From Ottelia alismoides (lineage: Eukaryota > Streptophyta > Magnoliopsida > Alismatales > Hydrocharitaceae): 64,000 bases of DNA. How positions within the stretch are numbered: the first letter of the stretch is position 1; the number at the start of each line of letters is the position of its first letter. The stretch lies in the NCBI GenBank assembly GCA_037367405.1, contig JAZKJV010007258.1:1-64000 (forward strand), written 5' to 3'. The translations under genes and the position numbers were made by a program. Under the pieces are notes generated by a model. It was given only the letters and a program-made list of their open reading frames with translations. It was not told where the DNA came from and ran no database searches. Below, piece after piece: positions 20,718-31,853 of the stretch.

Positions 20718-23240
20718 TGAAAGATATGGATAAAACCTTAAGCGTATCATGGAAGCATGAAGATTGCATCATATGTGATCATATGTGATTAGTCACGCTA
20801 GTTGCTTGGGGCAGCAAAATTTAAAAAAAAATTAAGCGATGAAACCACATGATCCAAGAACACTTCTCCAATCATTTCATATAAATCACATAGAAGATAT
20901 AGGGATACCTCTTGAAACCTTGTTGCGATCGAAGCCTCTATAAAAGGAGGACACCTGACTCAAGTACGACCGGACAGAGAAGATGCTTGCGAGCATGTTG
21001 ATGAGACACGTCCTTCTCGCAATCTATTATGTTGATCCAAGTGATGGATCTCTTGATTTCACCATACGAAATCCGAGGTCTTCTTCACGTACTAGAAGCA
21101 CCAGGGAAGATGAAGATACACGAGCGGTCGAAGCGGTAGCACATCAGCATATCGATGACGACGATCCTCTCCAGGTCAAAAGTGCACATCCACTTCAAAT
21201 AGTGAGAGAAGGGATGTGTATGATGAGAGAGAGAGAGCTTATGAATTCTATGATGTAAAAGAAGAACTAGGTTGTATCTTCTTTTATAATATTTTAGGAG
21301 TCCATGGATCACAAGCCATGGACAACACAAATCCAATGGTTGAGATTGATTTGTATTTATTTCAATGGTAATGATTTTATTGTAAAAAAACAACAATTAA
21401 TTCAATTAAATATATTTAATAATTATCAATATAAATAAATTCATCAAATGAATAGGCATTAAAGGATTAGGAAAGGAGGCAAGCTCCTTCCTATTAAGGG
21501 GGGTGGACGACCACCTTGAATTAGGACTAGGGTGGCTGTCCCCGTCCCCTTATGGAAGGAGATCCCCTCTTTTCCAATCATGTGAGATTGCAATCTCACA
21601 TAATCTTTTAATTATTTACAACAACATTTATTGCAATTTTTTTCACAAAAAGAATTCCAAATTATTTTGTGACAATTTCAATCATTCCACTGAAAATTAT
21701 GAATCATAGTCACACACCCAAAATAGAATGTAAATTGGATTTTCCATCAATTTGTCCATTGTGAATCCAATTCACATACACATTTAAATTGTAAATGCTA
21801 TTTACAAATAGCTCTCTCTATTATATTATAAATCATATTTATAGTATATGATTAATATGATAGTACTATCGACATTATTCATATCCATGATAATGAAATC
21901 ACATTTAATTATATCATATCATCATTCTCAAGCTTCTAAATAATATGAATCACATTCACATTATTCATGATAATTAAATCACATTTAATTATCAAATTCT
22001 CAATGCTTAGATATACATTTCATTAATGGAATTATTCTTGTATTCTTTCAAGAACGGTATGCTTTATCCGCGGATACTTGGAGATAAGGACATGGCGATT
22101 GTATATTCCATGTATAATGACTTGGATATTGAGATCACATCTCAAATACAGATGTCTAGGACCTCTCATAAATGTTTGATTAAATTAAAGCTGCAAATAT
22201 AATCTTCTCAATGCATCTGAATCACATTCAGATCAATGCCCAATATTTGAACTAAGATTAGATCTCTTCTCTACTATGAGGAGTCACTAAAATCCAAACC
22301 TGTATCATCACTCCTTCAGAATAGAAGCAACATGGTTATAAAATTGTTTATTATTTACATCACCCTTGAGTATTCCTAATACCCGTACATCTTGCATACT
22401 GGAAGACCTAAAATAAACCCAAAGATTTAGATCAATTTTACACCTTTTTTTAAGGGTTTTATTATTAGGTATCTCAATCGATCATTGGGAGTTAGTATCG
22501 ATCATATGCTTTTCAAAAGCATATATCATACCTACGAATTCTTGTCATGCTTCCAAAGCAAGACGATCAGGCATGGAATTTGATTCCTCCCAATACCTCA
22601 TGAGTGAGCCCATCTCTTTCGATTCACAAGTGAACCTGTATAATCCCTTTGAGAGATCGTACTACTCATATGCCCTTGTATGCACACCAGCTCAGCGGTG
22701 TATAGACCTTGATGTGGTCATTAACCTATCAATATGTTAAATGTACATACTCGGATATATAGCAATACATCTGTCTTGGTCAGATGATGCATCCCTATAT
22801 CGTGACAGTATATGACATAGATCTGGTTATCTCGATCTCATTAAGTTAACTATTTAATCTAACTTATCTGACACCGTCGAATCTCTACTCCTATACAGAG
22901 GACCTGCATCAAGAGGTCGGTCAGATATCAACATTTAGAGAAGGATTGCCATCTCCTTCTCAGACTATAGATCATCTCTTCATAATCATTTGACGGTGCT
23001 TGATGAGTCCTTACTCTAACTCCTTAGATATTCATCCAAGCACCAACCTCTATGATTCAATCATTGAATCAACCGTTGTATCATCGTTAATATGGTCATG
23101 GTACATAACCCATTTTGTACTAAGGATACCATTTAATCTCAGATAGTGAGTGAAGTAAATCAATTATTTTTATTGATATATCAAAGATTTCAATAACATT
23201 TATTATAGAAATAGTTCTCTTTGGGCTCATATGGCTAATA
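20718..23240 (-). repeat. 5' LTR of element G
   Basis: Plus strand starts TGAAAGATATGG and ends GGCTAATA, so the first bases of the LTR on the minus strand have mutated from TG to TA. It is collinear with 3237-5938 but with many differences and about 180 bp shorter. Minus-strand TATA box TATAAAAG at 21281-21288. Palindrome chain at about 21710-22040. The frame corresponding to 3327-3845 is broken here. Confidence 0.82.
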
Positions 23241-23362
23241 GCACGCACGTGCGTACACACACACACGCATACACACATACCCATGCACACACACAAACAC
23301 ACACACAGGCATGTGCCCACACGCACGCACCCGCACGCACACACACAGACATGCATACACAC
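23241..23362. repeat. Right half of the split CA/CG-rich microsatellite
   Basis: Starts GCACGCACGTGCG and continues as (CA)n with CG interruptions, the same composition as 3039-3236. It resumes immediately after the right LTR of G. The first five bases GCACG are the right target-site duplication. The next ~90 bases (23363-23454) are featureless. Confidence 0.82.
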
Positions 23363-23454
23363 AAGTTTACGTGTAAAATGAGGAGCCAAGAATTCCAACC
23401 CAATTGACCTGTAAGATAAGCTAAATTCCCTGATTTTTAATTAATTTATGCTAA

Positions 23455-26183
23455 CTCCAAATCACTTGAAACCACTCCACGACGTACATATAACTAACAA
23501 GAATAAAGGAAAAATACAAAAAAAATCACTAACAGAAATAAGTGGACTAGAAACTCAAACCCTAATTTCAGGATGATCGGATTAAAATGCTGATATCTTC
23601 CTCGTATAGTGTCTAAGTTGATCCTACTCACTTTTGAACTAATGTACATTCAATTATCTTCAAAACAAGACCAAGTTCAAATGAATCAGAGCTCATATGT
23701 GAAAGTTGGGTTTTGGGCCTCTTTTGTACATTGTGTATTTTACCCGATTTCGACCTATTATTTTATGCACATATTTAACTCTTTTTATTTGATTTATTTT
23801 TCATTTATTTTCTTTGATAAAATTTTTATTAAAATATGCAAAAGTCAAAATCTCAAATAAGACCAAATCAAAGAAATTAACCGAATATGAGTGTTCACTA
23901 ATAGTCTGTACAAAAGTCTCTTTTTCATACTTTATTTTATTTCTCAATTTTTTGTAATTACTAAAAGTAAAAAAAACTAGATTAATGTGTAAATATTTGT
24001 CCTGGATTTTATCATCAATTTTCCTGATTTTTATCTTAATTAAAAATGATAAAAAAACAAAGTTAAAAAATTTGATCTTCTGTGTACATAGAGAACCACC
24101 AAAAATATCACTTTTTGCAATTGACCTATTTTGGTTTTGATCTCTCTAAGAAAGTTGTAGATCTCATTGAGACAAGAAATTTTTGTGAAGATAAATTTTC
24201 GATCCGAGGTCGATTGCTATTTCTTTCGTATTTATCTTTTTCGTTTATTTTTTGATTTTTTTGGAGCTAATACGTGGCAGCTCCTGGAGCCACCACATGT
24301 CACCCATTTTGAGCTTTTCAAATATTCTTTTTATAAAAATTATAAAAAATAATAAAAACCAGAATAAAAAAATTGGCCACCACATGGTATCACCTCAGCC
24401 TCCTGATCTTGGTTGATCGGACGACTGAGGCTCATCTTCCTCCTCTCCCAATTTCGGTCACCCCTCTCCTGCAATCTTGCGTTGCCATATGAGGTTCAAC
24501 ACCTCGTTGCAGATCCATGCCGCTGCACTTCTTCCTCTGCTTCTACTATCTCCTACACCGTCGAGCCAACACCATCGCTCGCTCCCACTCCTCCTCAGCC
24601 ATGCCTCCGCTTTCGCATGTTGCCATCGATTCAAGCTGAAGTCCTCCACCTCGCGCTTCTTCATCGACTCCTGCAGCCAGAAGACCTGCGATGGCCTCAG
24701 CCTTGTTCCTCGTCGACTTTCATCTCCCGAAGAAAATCTACTTTTGACGACCTGTGAAAGAGAGGGCGAGGCTCCTTTATCTACTTCCTCAACCCATCAT
24801 CGAGGGGCTCCTCCTCCACAAGCTTCATCTCCAGTAAGATCACCTTGGCCACCTCGACTACGCCATCCACGCTTCATCAAGCTCCTCCATCGCCAGTTTT
24901 TCTTTGGCGCGTTCCATCCCCACAAACCTTCATCGAACGCCCCCACCAAACATTGAGTACGAGACTCGAGGCTCCCATGCAGGTGCGAGGCACGTGCATT
25001 GGGGATCGTTTGCAGCCAATCCCCTCAGGGGCGCCTTATTCCAGCAAGACCCCCCCACCGCACGCGTTACTTACGTGGGGGGTTGGAGATTTTGCACAAA
25101 GACCCTGACAGATCCACCAATTACCAGACGCCCCACTCCACTCTAGGGTCACGTGCTTCGCACGCGACTCCTGGAATATTTGCAGAATCCCCCATTCAGG
25201 GGCTGGTAACCATTCCTTAGTCCCAAACTGCACTTTTGATCGAATCATTATTGCAGTTAGAACTCTGACTTCATCTATAATTTTGAATAATTTTATTGCA
25301 TCATTTTATTTATTAAAAATAAGCATTTTATTCTTCAATTAATTCTTTACATTGTGGCAGCTCATTATATTTTTATGCTCTATGATTAATTTATAATAAT
25401 TATTCGTGTGAAATCTTGCGTATTTTACCCAATCTGTGCTTAGAAATTTATAGACAATTAACAATTGCTCGAAAAATTGCCGAAAATTCGCGGATCATAG
25501 AATTAATTGTATTTCACATTGTGCCCAAAAAGAATTGCATTTGCATGCATCATTTGCTTTATAAAAATCATTTTGTGAATTTCACTAATTAATTTTTAAT
25601 AGACATAAACTAAAATTTTTGGCTTAGGATTTTTCTGAGATAATTCAATTATTGACCTATCTTGGATAATTTTATTTCCTAAAAATAAAAATGCTTAATA
25701 TTTATTATAGTTAATTATTATGATTCACCTTATTTGCACAATTTAATTCATTAAATATCCATAATGCATCAGAAAATTCCAAAAACAAAACCATACATTT
25801 ATTTCATCATTTTTAACATCTCATCCAAGTTTCATAATTTTTAGATTCCATTGAACTTTAAATTGATTTTAGTCCTTAAAATTGGCCACATTTTGCATTT
25901 GCATCCATTAATTGCTTTAAAAAATACAAAAATATCTTCCTCGAAAATTGTGTATGAAATGTGTTAGACATTAATATAGGTTGTTCCTTTGCCACCTGGA
26001 GTTCGACCCTGGGGCTTGCCTAGGCTAAATAAACATAAAACCACTTCGATTAAAATTGATTATCTAAATTAAGTGGTTAATTTCATGATTGGTTCTGATT
26101 ACCCGCCTACAACGAAATGACAAACTCATTTATTTTAAACGCTTAATTAACACCAATTAAAGAGGGTAATTTGGGACTCGTTA
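23455..26183 (+). repeat. LTR of gypsy element C, first copy
   Basis: Collinear with the second copy (26776-28754 joined to 51443-52530): the shared start is around GTACATATAACTAACAA, followed by a GC/CT-rich middle and an AT-rich U5 ending GGGACTCGTTA. A primer-binding site follows at once, so orientation is plus. The start is approximate; the true TG end may lie up to 75 bp further left (a TGAGGAGCC at 23379 is a candidate). The proline/serine-rich frames of the middle part (24413-24956) are not convincing genes. Confidence 0.72.
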
Positions 26184-26185
26184 GA

Positions 26186-26203
26186 TGGCGTTGTTGCTAG
26201 GAA
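26186..26203 (+). promoter_or_regulatory. Primer-binding site of the first C copy (Asp tRNA type, degenerate)
   Basis: TGGCGTTGTTGCTAGGAA, a decayed form of TGGCGCCGTTGCCGGGGA, which matches the 3' end of plant tRNA-Asp and is kept exactly at 34973-34990 (minus strand). Confidence 0.7.
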
Positions 26204-26775
26204 GGCAAAAATCTTAGGATTTTTGTCTAGAAAATTAGTGTTAAGTTTTCCATACATTTGGTTAGTCTGACCCTCGAGCCTCGTCACTGTACATTTCCCA
26301 TTTTTCATTTTTTTCTCTGTCATCTTTTCCTTCATTTATTTTATTTTATTTTCAGCATTTATTTTCTTATATTATTTTTTATTATTTTTGTGTCACTCTC
26401 TTACACTCTCTCTCTTATTTTTCGCGTGAGGCACCCGACATACATGAACAAGTTTTCACGAAACCGATACATCTTCACCGACCGCCAAATCACATTAAAA
26501 TTAAGATCGAGTCGAGTCATGAGAGAGCGTAGAGTCCAGGATTTTAATTTCTGTAATTTTAATAATTTGTAATTAATTGCTAATTTACAACGGTGCATAT
26601 TTGGACTCTCGTTTGTTTAACAAGACCTAAACACTTTTTCTGTGGTGTGTCATGTCCTGTTTCACTCTGCAGTGAGGGTGGGGCCTGACTTGAGTGGTTC
26701 ATAGGTTAGACCTGCACATACAGCTATTATAACTAATATGATTATTTTATGTGCTCGTAGAACCTAGGACCACAC
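26204..26775 (+). other. Leader of the first C copy, truncated
   Basis: Matches 52551-53080 in the second copy, including a 34-bp block (26503-26536 against 52810-52843) that is almost unchanged while flanking DNA differs, and the end segment GAACCTAGGACCACACT. At about 26775 it stops abruptly and the LTR of the second copy begins, so no coding part follows. Confidence 0.65.
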
Positions 26776-28029
26776 TCCAAATAACCTAAAATCACCTCCA
26801 CCGTGTACATATAACTAACAATAATAAATGAAAAATACAAAAAATTAACTATCCTAAATATGTGGACCAAAAACCCAAACCCTAGTTCTAGGATTTTCGG
26901 ACTAAAACCTTGATATCTTCCTCATTCGATGTCTGATTTGATCCTATCACTTTAGAACTAATGTAAATTCAAATACCTTCAAAACAAGACCAAGTTCAAG
27001 TGAATCAGAGATCATATGTGAAAGTTGGGTTTTGAGCCTCTTTTGTACATTTTGTATTTTAACAGTTTTTGACTTATTATTTTATATACATAATTAAATC
27101 ATTTTATTTTATTTTTTTTATATATTTTCTTTATTAAAAGTTTTATTAAAATATAAAAAATCTAAATCCAAACTGAGCTTGAAATCAAACAAACTAACTG
27201 AGTCTGAGTCCTCACAAACAGTCTGTACACAAATTGTCTCTTTCGTATTTTATTTTATTTCTTCTTTTTCTTACTTAATAAAATCAAAAGAAATAGATTA
27301 ATGTGTAAATATTTATCTTTAATTTTATCATATTTTTTCCAGATTTTTATTTAATTTAAAAAATGGCAAAAAATTAAAAACCCAAAAACCAAGGTATTCT
27401 ATATACATGGGATGCCCCAAAAATATCACTTTGTGCAAATGATCGATTTTGGCTTTGATCTCTTCATGAAAGTTGAAGATCTCATCAAGTTATAAAGAAA
27501 AAGTTTCGATCTGAGGTCATTTGCTATTTATTTTTTATTCATCTTTATCATTTATTTTTGAATTTTCTAGAGGTGCCACGTGGTCGCTCTTGGAGCTACC
27601 ATGTGGCACCCATTTTTGAGCTTCTTAAAATTCGTTTAATTAAAAATTTAAAAAAAATAATACAAAAAATAAAAATTAAATCAATGGCCACATGGCATAT
27701 ATGGGACCATCCGATCTTGGCCTATCAGACGACCCATAGATGGCCCCCTTCCTCTATCTCCTTTCCCAATCGGGGACAAGGTGACGCCACCCACACCTCC
27801 GACATCTCCGATGCACCGCCTCCTCCGCGAATCCCGCACACCACTAATATCAGATCTCTGCCTTCCTTCTTAGCTCCACCGTCGCCCGCGAATCTCATCA
27901 AATCCGTGAATCGCATCACCGGCACCTGCATATCTCGTTCGATCTCATCAACCCCAATTGTGCCAATCACCCTCTCCAAATCTCATCTCCGATCAACTGC
28001 GCCGCCTCAAGTCCCCCTCTACCCGCTCC

Positions 28030-28037
28030 TATAAAAG
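28030..28037 (+). promoter_or_regulatory. TATA box in the C LTR
   Basis: TATAAAAG in the context GCTCCTATAAAAGCACGCC. The equivalent position in the related LTRs A, B and D also has a TATA-like motif on their sense strand (30832-30839, 37386-37393, 50277-50284, 59022-59029). Confidence 0.65.
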
Positions 28038-28749
28038 CACGCCGCTGACACACCATTCCCGTATCTGCCGGTCCACACAGTTAAAGGGAGAAAGTCAACC
28101 GGAGGTGACAGCTCCGGCACTCCCTACTGCGTTGAGGTTCGAGGTCATCGTACCTCGTAGCAGCTGGAGCCCCAGCCGCTCGTTGCCATTGCTCCGACCT
28201 TATCATCACCGTTGAGCCGCCTATGACTCACCTCCTCTGCGCTTCGACCCCAACTACCATCAACGTTGCCCTCATCTCTAGTTCATCTTCCAAGAGCCCT
28301 GCCTTCGACCGCCCTTCGCCAAGGCTCCAGTCGCCACACCACCGTGGTTCACCACCAACATCAATCACCGATACCTTCTGCCTTCAACCAATGGCTCCAC
28401 CGCTCGTTCCACCTCCGTGTTTCCCTTTCACCTCCGACAACGCAGTAAACTCCTTCAGTAGCTCCTTCACGAGCAGAGGTTCCTCAACTGGCTCCCTTCA
28501 TCGAAGCTTCGCACGCCCGTGGAATTACCACTTCAACCGTGTCTCCAGAGCATCTATCCTCCCCGCCTTCGTCCATCGTGCTCCACATCTGGGAGTCACT
28601 TTGCATCCTCCACCTTCTAGCAGGGCTACCACCACTGCTATCATCTACTTCACCGACAACGAGCCACTGGGTGGGAAGCCCGAGGTCCTCCCATGCGTAC
28701 TGCACGTGCAGAGGAAACGACAGTAAGGAGCCCCACCCCCGCCCACACG

Positions 28750-28754
28750 ATAGG
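28750..28754. repeat. Target-site duplication of the A/B composite, left copy
   Basis: ATAGG; the identical pentamer is at 51438-51442, directly after the outermost LTR end at 51437. The C LTR is interrupted exactly here. Confidence 0.82.
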
Positions 28755-31700
28755 TGATGACTCGCAAAATCGGCCCTTTAAGAGTATCAGATTAGCACTT
28801 CAACATGTCGTGGCAGTCGGGCCGATTTTGGTCATCAAAGAGACCACCTCATTGATATAGGTCTAATAAGAATACGATGGTCGTTAATTTTTATTTTACT
28901 TGGCAAGAAACCAAGGTCGAACTCAGGGACACGCGCTTCTCTCGTATTAATCGGATTTCTATTTATTTAACTAAGTGTTGAGTCGAAGCAAATGTATAGG
29001 TCAAAGTATGCAGACACCACAACACAATGCATTAAAAAGAAATATGCATTTTTTATCTATTTTTTTATAATGCAAATAAATGCCATGTAATGCAATTAAA
29101 ATATGCCCGAGGTGAAAATAATGAGCAAAAATAAATAAGAGTTAATTTCGAGTTCAATTAAAAGAGGGGCAGATGTAATGAACAATGTTGAGCAAGGCAT
29201 CAGTGCAAATTCAAATAGACACATGACTACACAATAATTCATAAGACTCATTGTGTCCAATACAACAACTAAGCATGCTATTAGAAAGGGCATCAGATCA
29301 GCTTTAAAACGAAACTAAAATCATCTCAATCAGATAAACATAGCTCAAGATATGCATAGAAGAAGCCAGGGGCATAAATGAAATAAAAACATGAAAAGAT
29401 ATCTACAAACCAGTCCCTGGGAAGGACTAAAATGCAATAAAAATAAGTGTGGAGGACTTCCCTGTAAATAAACCGTACGCGCGGGGGCATATTTGCAATT
29501 ACTGAAACCCGCAAGGGTATGAGTGCAAATAACCCCAGGCGTGCAGGTGCTGCACGTGCTCAGGACCTGTTTGCATTTTTGATGAACGTTTTGGGCGACT
29601 CTGCAAATAACCCAGAAAGCACGTTCCCTGCACGCGCTATCCAGGCTCGGAGTGCGGCTCGGGCTTGGTAGAGGCTCGCTGCTGCTTCGGGTTGGCTCGG
29701 GATATCCGAGCCTCCAGGCTTGGCGGCGATCAGGCTCGGCGTGGTCTATGGGTGTGCCACGTGTATCAGGACCTGGATGCAATTTGTGGAAGGTGCGAGG
29801 GCGCCGATGCAAAGGGCCCACAGCCACGTGCGTGAAGCACGTGATCTCAGGCTCGGATGGGGGCGAGGGTCGGCGCTGCTTCGGGTGGCCGTAGCAGGTG
29901 GCTCGGGCCACGTGGTGGCTCGAGGACGCCTCGGGCGAGGCTCGATCCCACCGAGCCTCCGCACTCTGGGATGGTCAACGTGGTCGCTCCAGGACCGTTG
30001 GATCTCCGCCGTGGGGCTAGATCCAACGGTGGTTGCTCCTCCTTCCTCCTCGATGGCTGGCGGCGCTATTGGAGCTCCGGCGTGAGGCCTGGAGCTCCGC
30101 CGCACCTCGCCACGTTCGGTGAAGCTCGGGGGCTGGCTCTGAAGATCTGGCGATGAAGCTCCGAGGTCGGAGAAGCTGCAGACGCATCTGGAGTTCGCCG
30201 TCGACGCCTGGTTGCCGGAGGCGGAGCTCTAGAACCTGGATCCGCCCAAGGTCCGGCCATTGGTGCTGGTTGACCTGCAAGGGGGTTAAGGCGTGTGTGC
30301 GTGCGAGATGAAGTGGACGGAGGGCTCTTGTGGAGCGCAGAAGGTGAGGCCCTTAGTGGGTCCTCCTCCGCCTCCAGCGGAGAAGGAAGCTTGGGATGAA
30401 GGAGGTCGCGACGGAGGAAGGGGGTGATCGGAATGGCTGGCGAAGTTGAAGGATACGCGGTGGATCTAAACAGGTGATCGGTGAAGGGCGAGGAAGAGTG
30501 GCGAGGCCTAATTAATTAAGAAAAATCAAGAAGAAATGCAGAGGAAGAGGACGAAGACCTACCGGAGGTTGGGCGGAGCGGGAGCCTGGGCTGGGCATCG
30601 GAGAAGATGCCCGGGTCGTCGCACGTCGAGATCGGCTACTCCTCGGAGCTCGAGCAGGGCTGGCGCCTCCGCAGCACCGCTGTGGTCGGCGGTGGGTCTC
30701 ATCGGGGAAGAAGGCCATTGTCGCTCAATCCGAGCTCCTCCCCCTGTCTAAGGGAGGAGCTGGAGGGCTAGGCCTCTCCCCCTTGGTCGATGAACACCGG
30801 TGAAGTGGGGCGGAGGCGTGGTATTTAAAGGTGGTGATGGCGGAGTTGATGAGTGGAGTCGCAGGTTTCAAGGGCGCGCATGGGGCGACTGGAAATGGAT
30901 CGAGTTTAGTGGAGATATGCGCGAGAATCATGGAGGAATGGGGAGCGTAGTGGGACGGTTAGGGAGAGGAGAGGTGGTGAGTTGAGGCGGCTAAAAATAG
31001 AAGGGCGGAGGTAGTCTGCGAGGCGTGGGGCTCGGGCGAAGCTTGCAGGAGGAGGAAGACGAGGCCCTGGCCGTTGGATCTTGTGATCCAACGGTCGGGA
31101 GCGTGGCGCTAAGAAGCGGCTTGGATTAGATCGCGGCTCGCGCGATCGGAGCGATCGAAGGGCTGCAGAGCAGCCACGTGTCGTTCCAAGGGAGCGGCGC
31201 GAATGGATGGCTATGATCAGGAGGCGAAGAAGATCTGAGGGTCGAGAGTATGGGAGGAACGATCGGCTGAGATGGAAGATCTGAATTGCGATCAGAGGGC
31301 ATCAGTCGCGCCACGTGGCACGCTCTGGTGAGAGCGCTCACGTGCGGTGTAGATTAAGTGCGGGTCTGATCGAAGGGTTGAGGGAAAGCAGCTGGCGTGG
31401 AGAGATGGGGGCCGTTGGATCTCAGGAGGAGATCTGACGGCCCAGATCGCGGGCGGGTTGGACAAGGTAAGCGGGCCACGTGGCTTACCCAGATTGGGCC
31501 ACGTGGCCCAATCCGATTATTGCAGACTTCAAGATGAGATATGAAGGTCAAGATGGCCGAATTTGAGAAAACTCAAAACATGAAAGTTGTAGATCTTGAT
31601 GAGATCTACAATTTTTATGTTGGCCAAAACTGTAGATGAAGTCAAACAAAGGCCCGAAATGTTTTTGAGGGTATTTTTAAGTCTAAAAATACCACAAATT

Positions 31701-31837
31701 TTTATTTTGTCATTTTTTGTGATTTTTAATTTATTTAGGACTCTGTTACTTACAACACTTCAACTGGGTTTATTGACAAAACTTTAAGCAAGGGGGTTAA
31801 TTATAGGAAATAAAGATGATGAAACTGAGGTTCATCA
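28755..31837 (-). repeat. LTR-A (left outer LTR of the composite)
   Basis: Plus strand TGATGACTCGCAAAATCGG to TGAGGTTCATCA; minus strand starts TGATGAACC. The first ~245 bp resemble 34993-35238. The GC-rich middle (29620-31500) has no real gene. It contains CCGTTGGATC/GATCCAACGG hairpins at 29995-30029 and 31071-31094, several CACGTG G-box palindromes, a TATA-like TTTAAATA (minus, 30832-30839) and the ~45-nt palindrome conserved in related LTRs (31577-31621). Confidence 0.82.
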
Positions 31838-31853
31838 CCCCCCTATACTTAAA
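31838..31853 (-). promoter_or_regulatory. Polypurine tract of element A
   Basis: Minus strand TTAAGTATAGGGGGG adjoining the LTR-A start TGATGAACC; the same AAGTATAGGGGG motif precedes the LTR in element B and recurs in modules upstream. Confidence 0.78.

Larger units (their letters stand above)
3237..23240 (-). mobile_element. Ty1/copia retrotransposon G, split by element H
   Basis: A minus-strand element with two related LTRs (3237-5938 and 20718-23240). A PBS sits inside the right LTR, a polypurine tract inside the left LTR, and gag-protease-integrase-RT-RNase H remnants follow in copia order from right to left. The target-site duplication is GCATG (3232-3236) and GCACG (23241-23245), one mismatch, inside a CA/CG microsatellite. 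The LTRs differ visibly from each other, so it is older than the nested H copy at 7509-18238. Without H the element would be about 9.3 kb. The lineage within copia is unresolved. Confidence 0.88.
26776..28754 (+). repeat. LTR of element C second copy, upstream part
   Basis: Collinear with the first copy from 23455. A TATA box TATAAAAG lies at 28030-28037 after a CT-rich region. It is cut at 28754 by the A/B composite; the sequence resumes at 51443 with the matching downstream part (GCACGTGCGAGGTG, like 24980-24995 in the first copy). The last five bases ATAGG are the target-site duplication. Confidence 0.78.

Noticed and set aside
24413..24956. Pro/Ser/Leu-rich plus-strand frames of 114-159 codons
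   Set aside because: They overlap each other in different frames within the C LTR and the second copy does not conserve any one of them.
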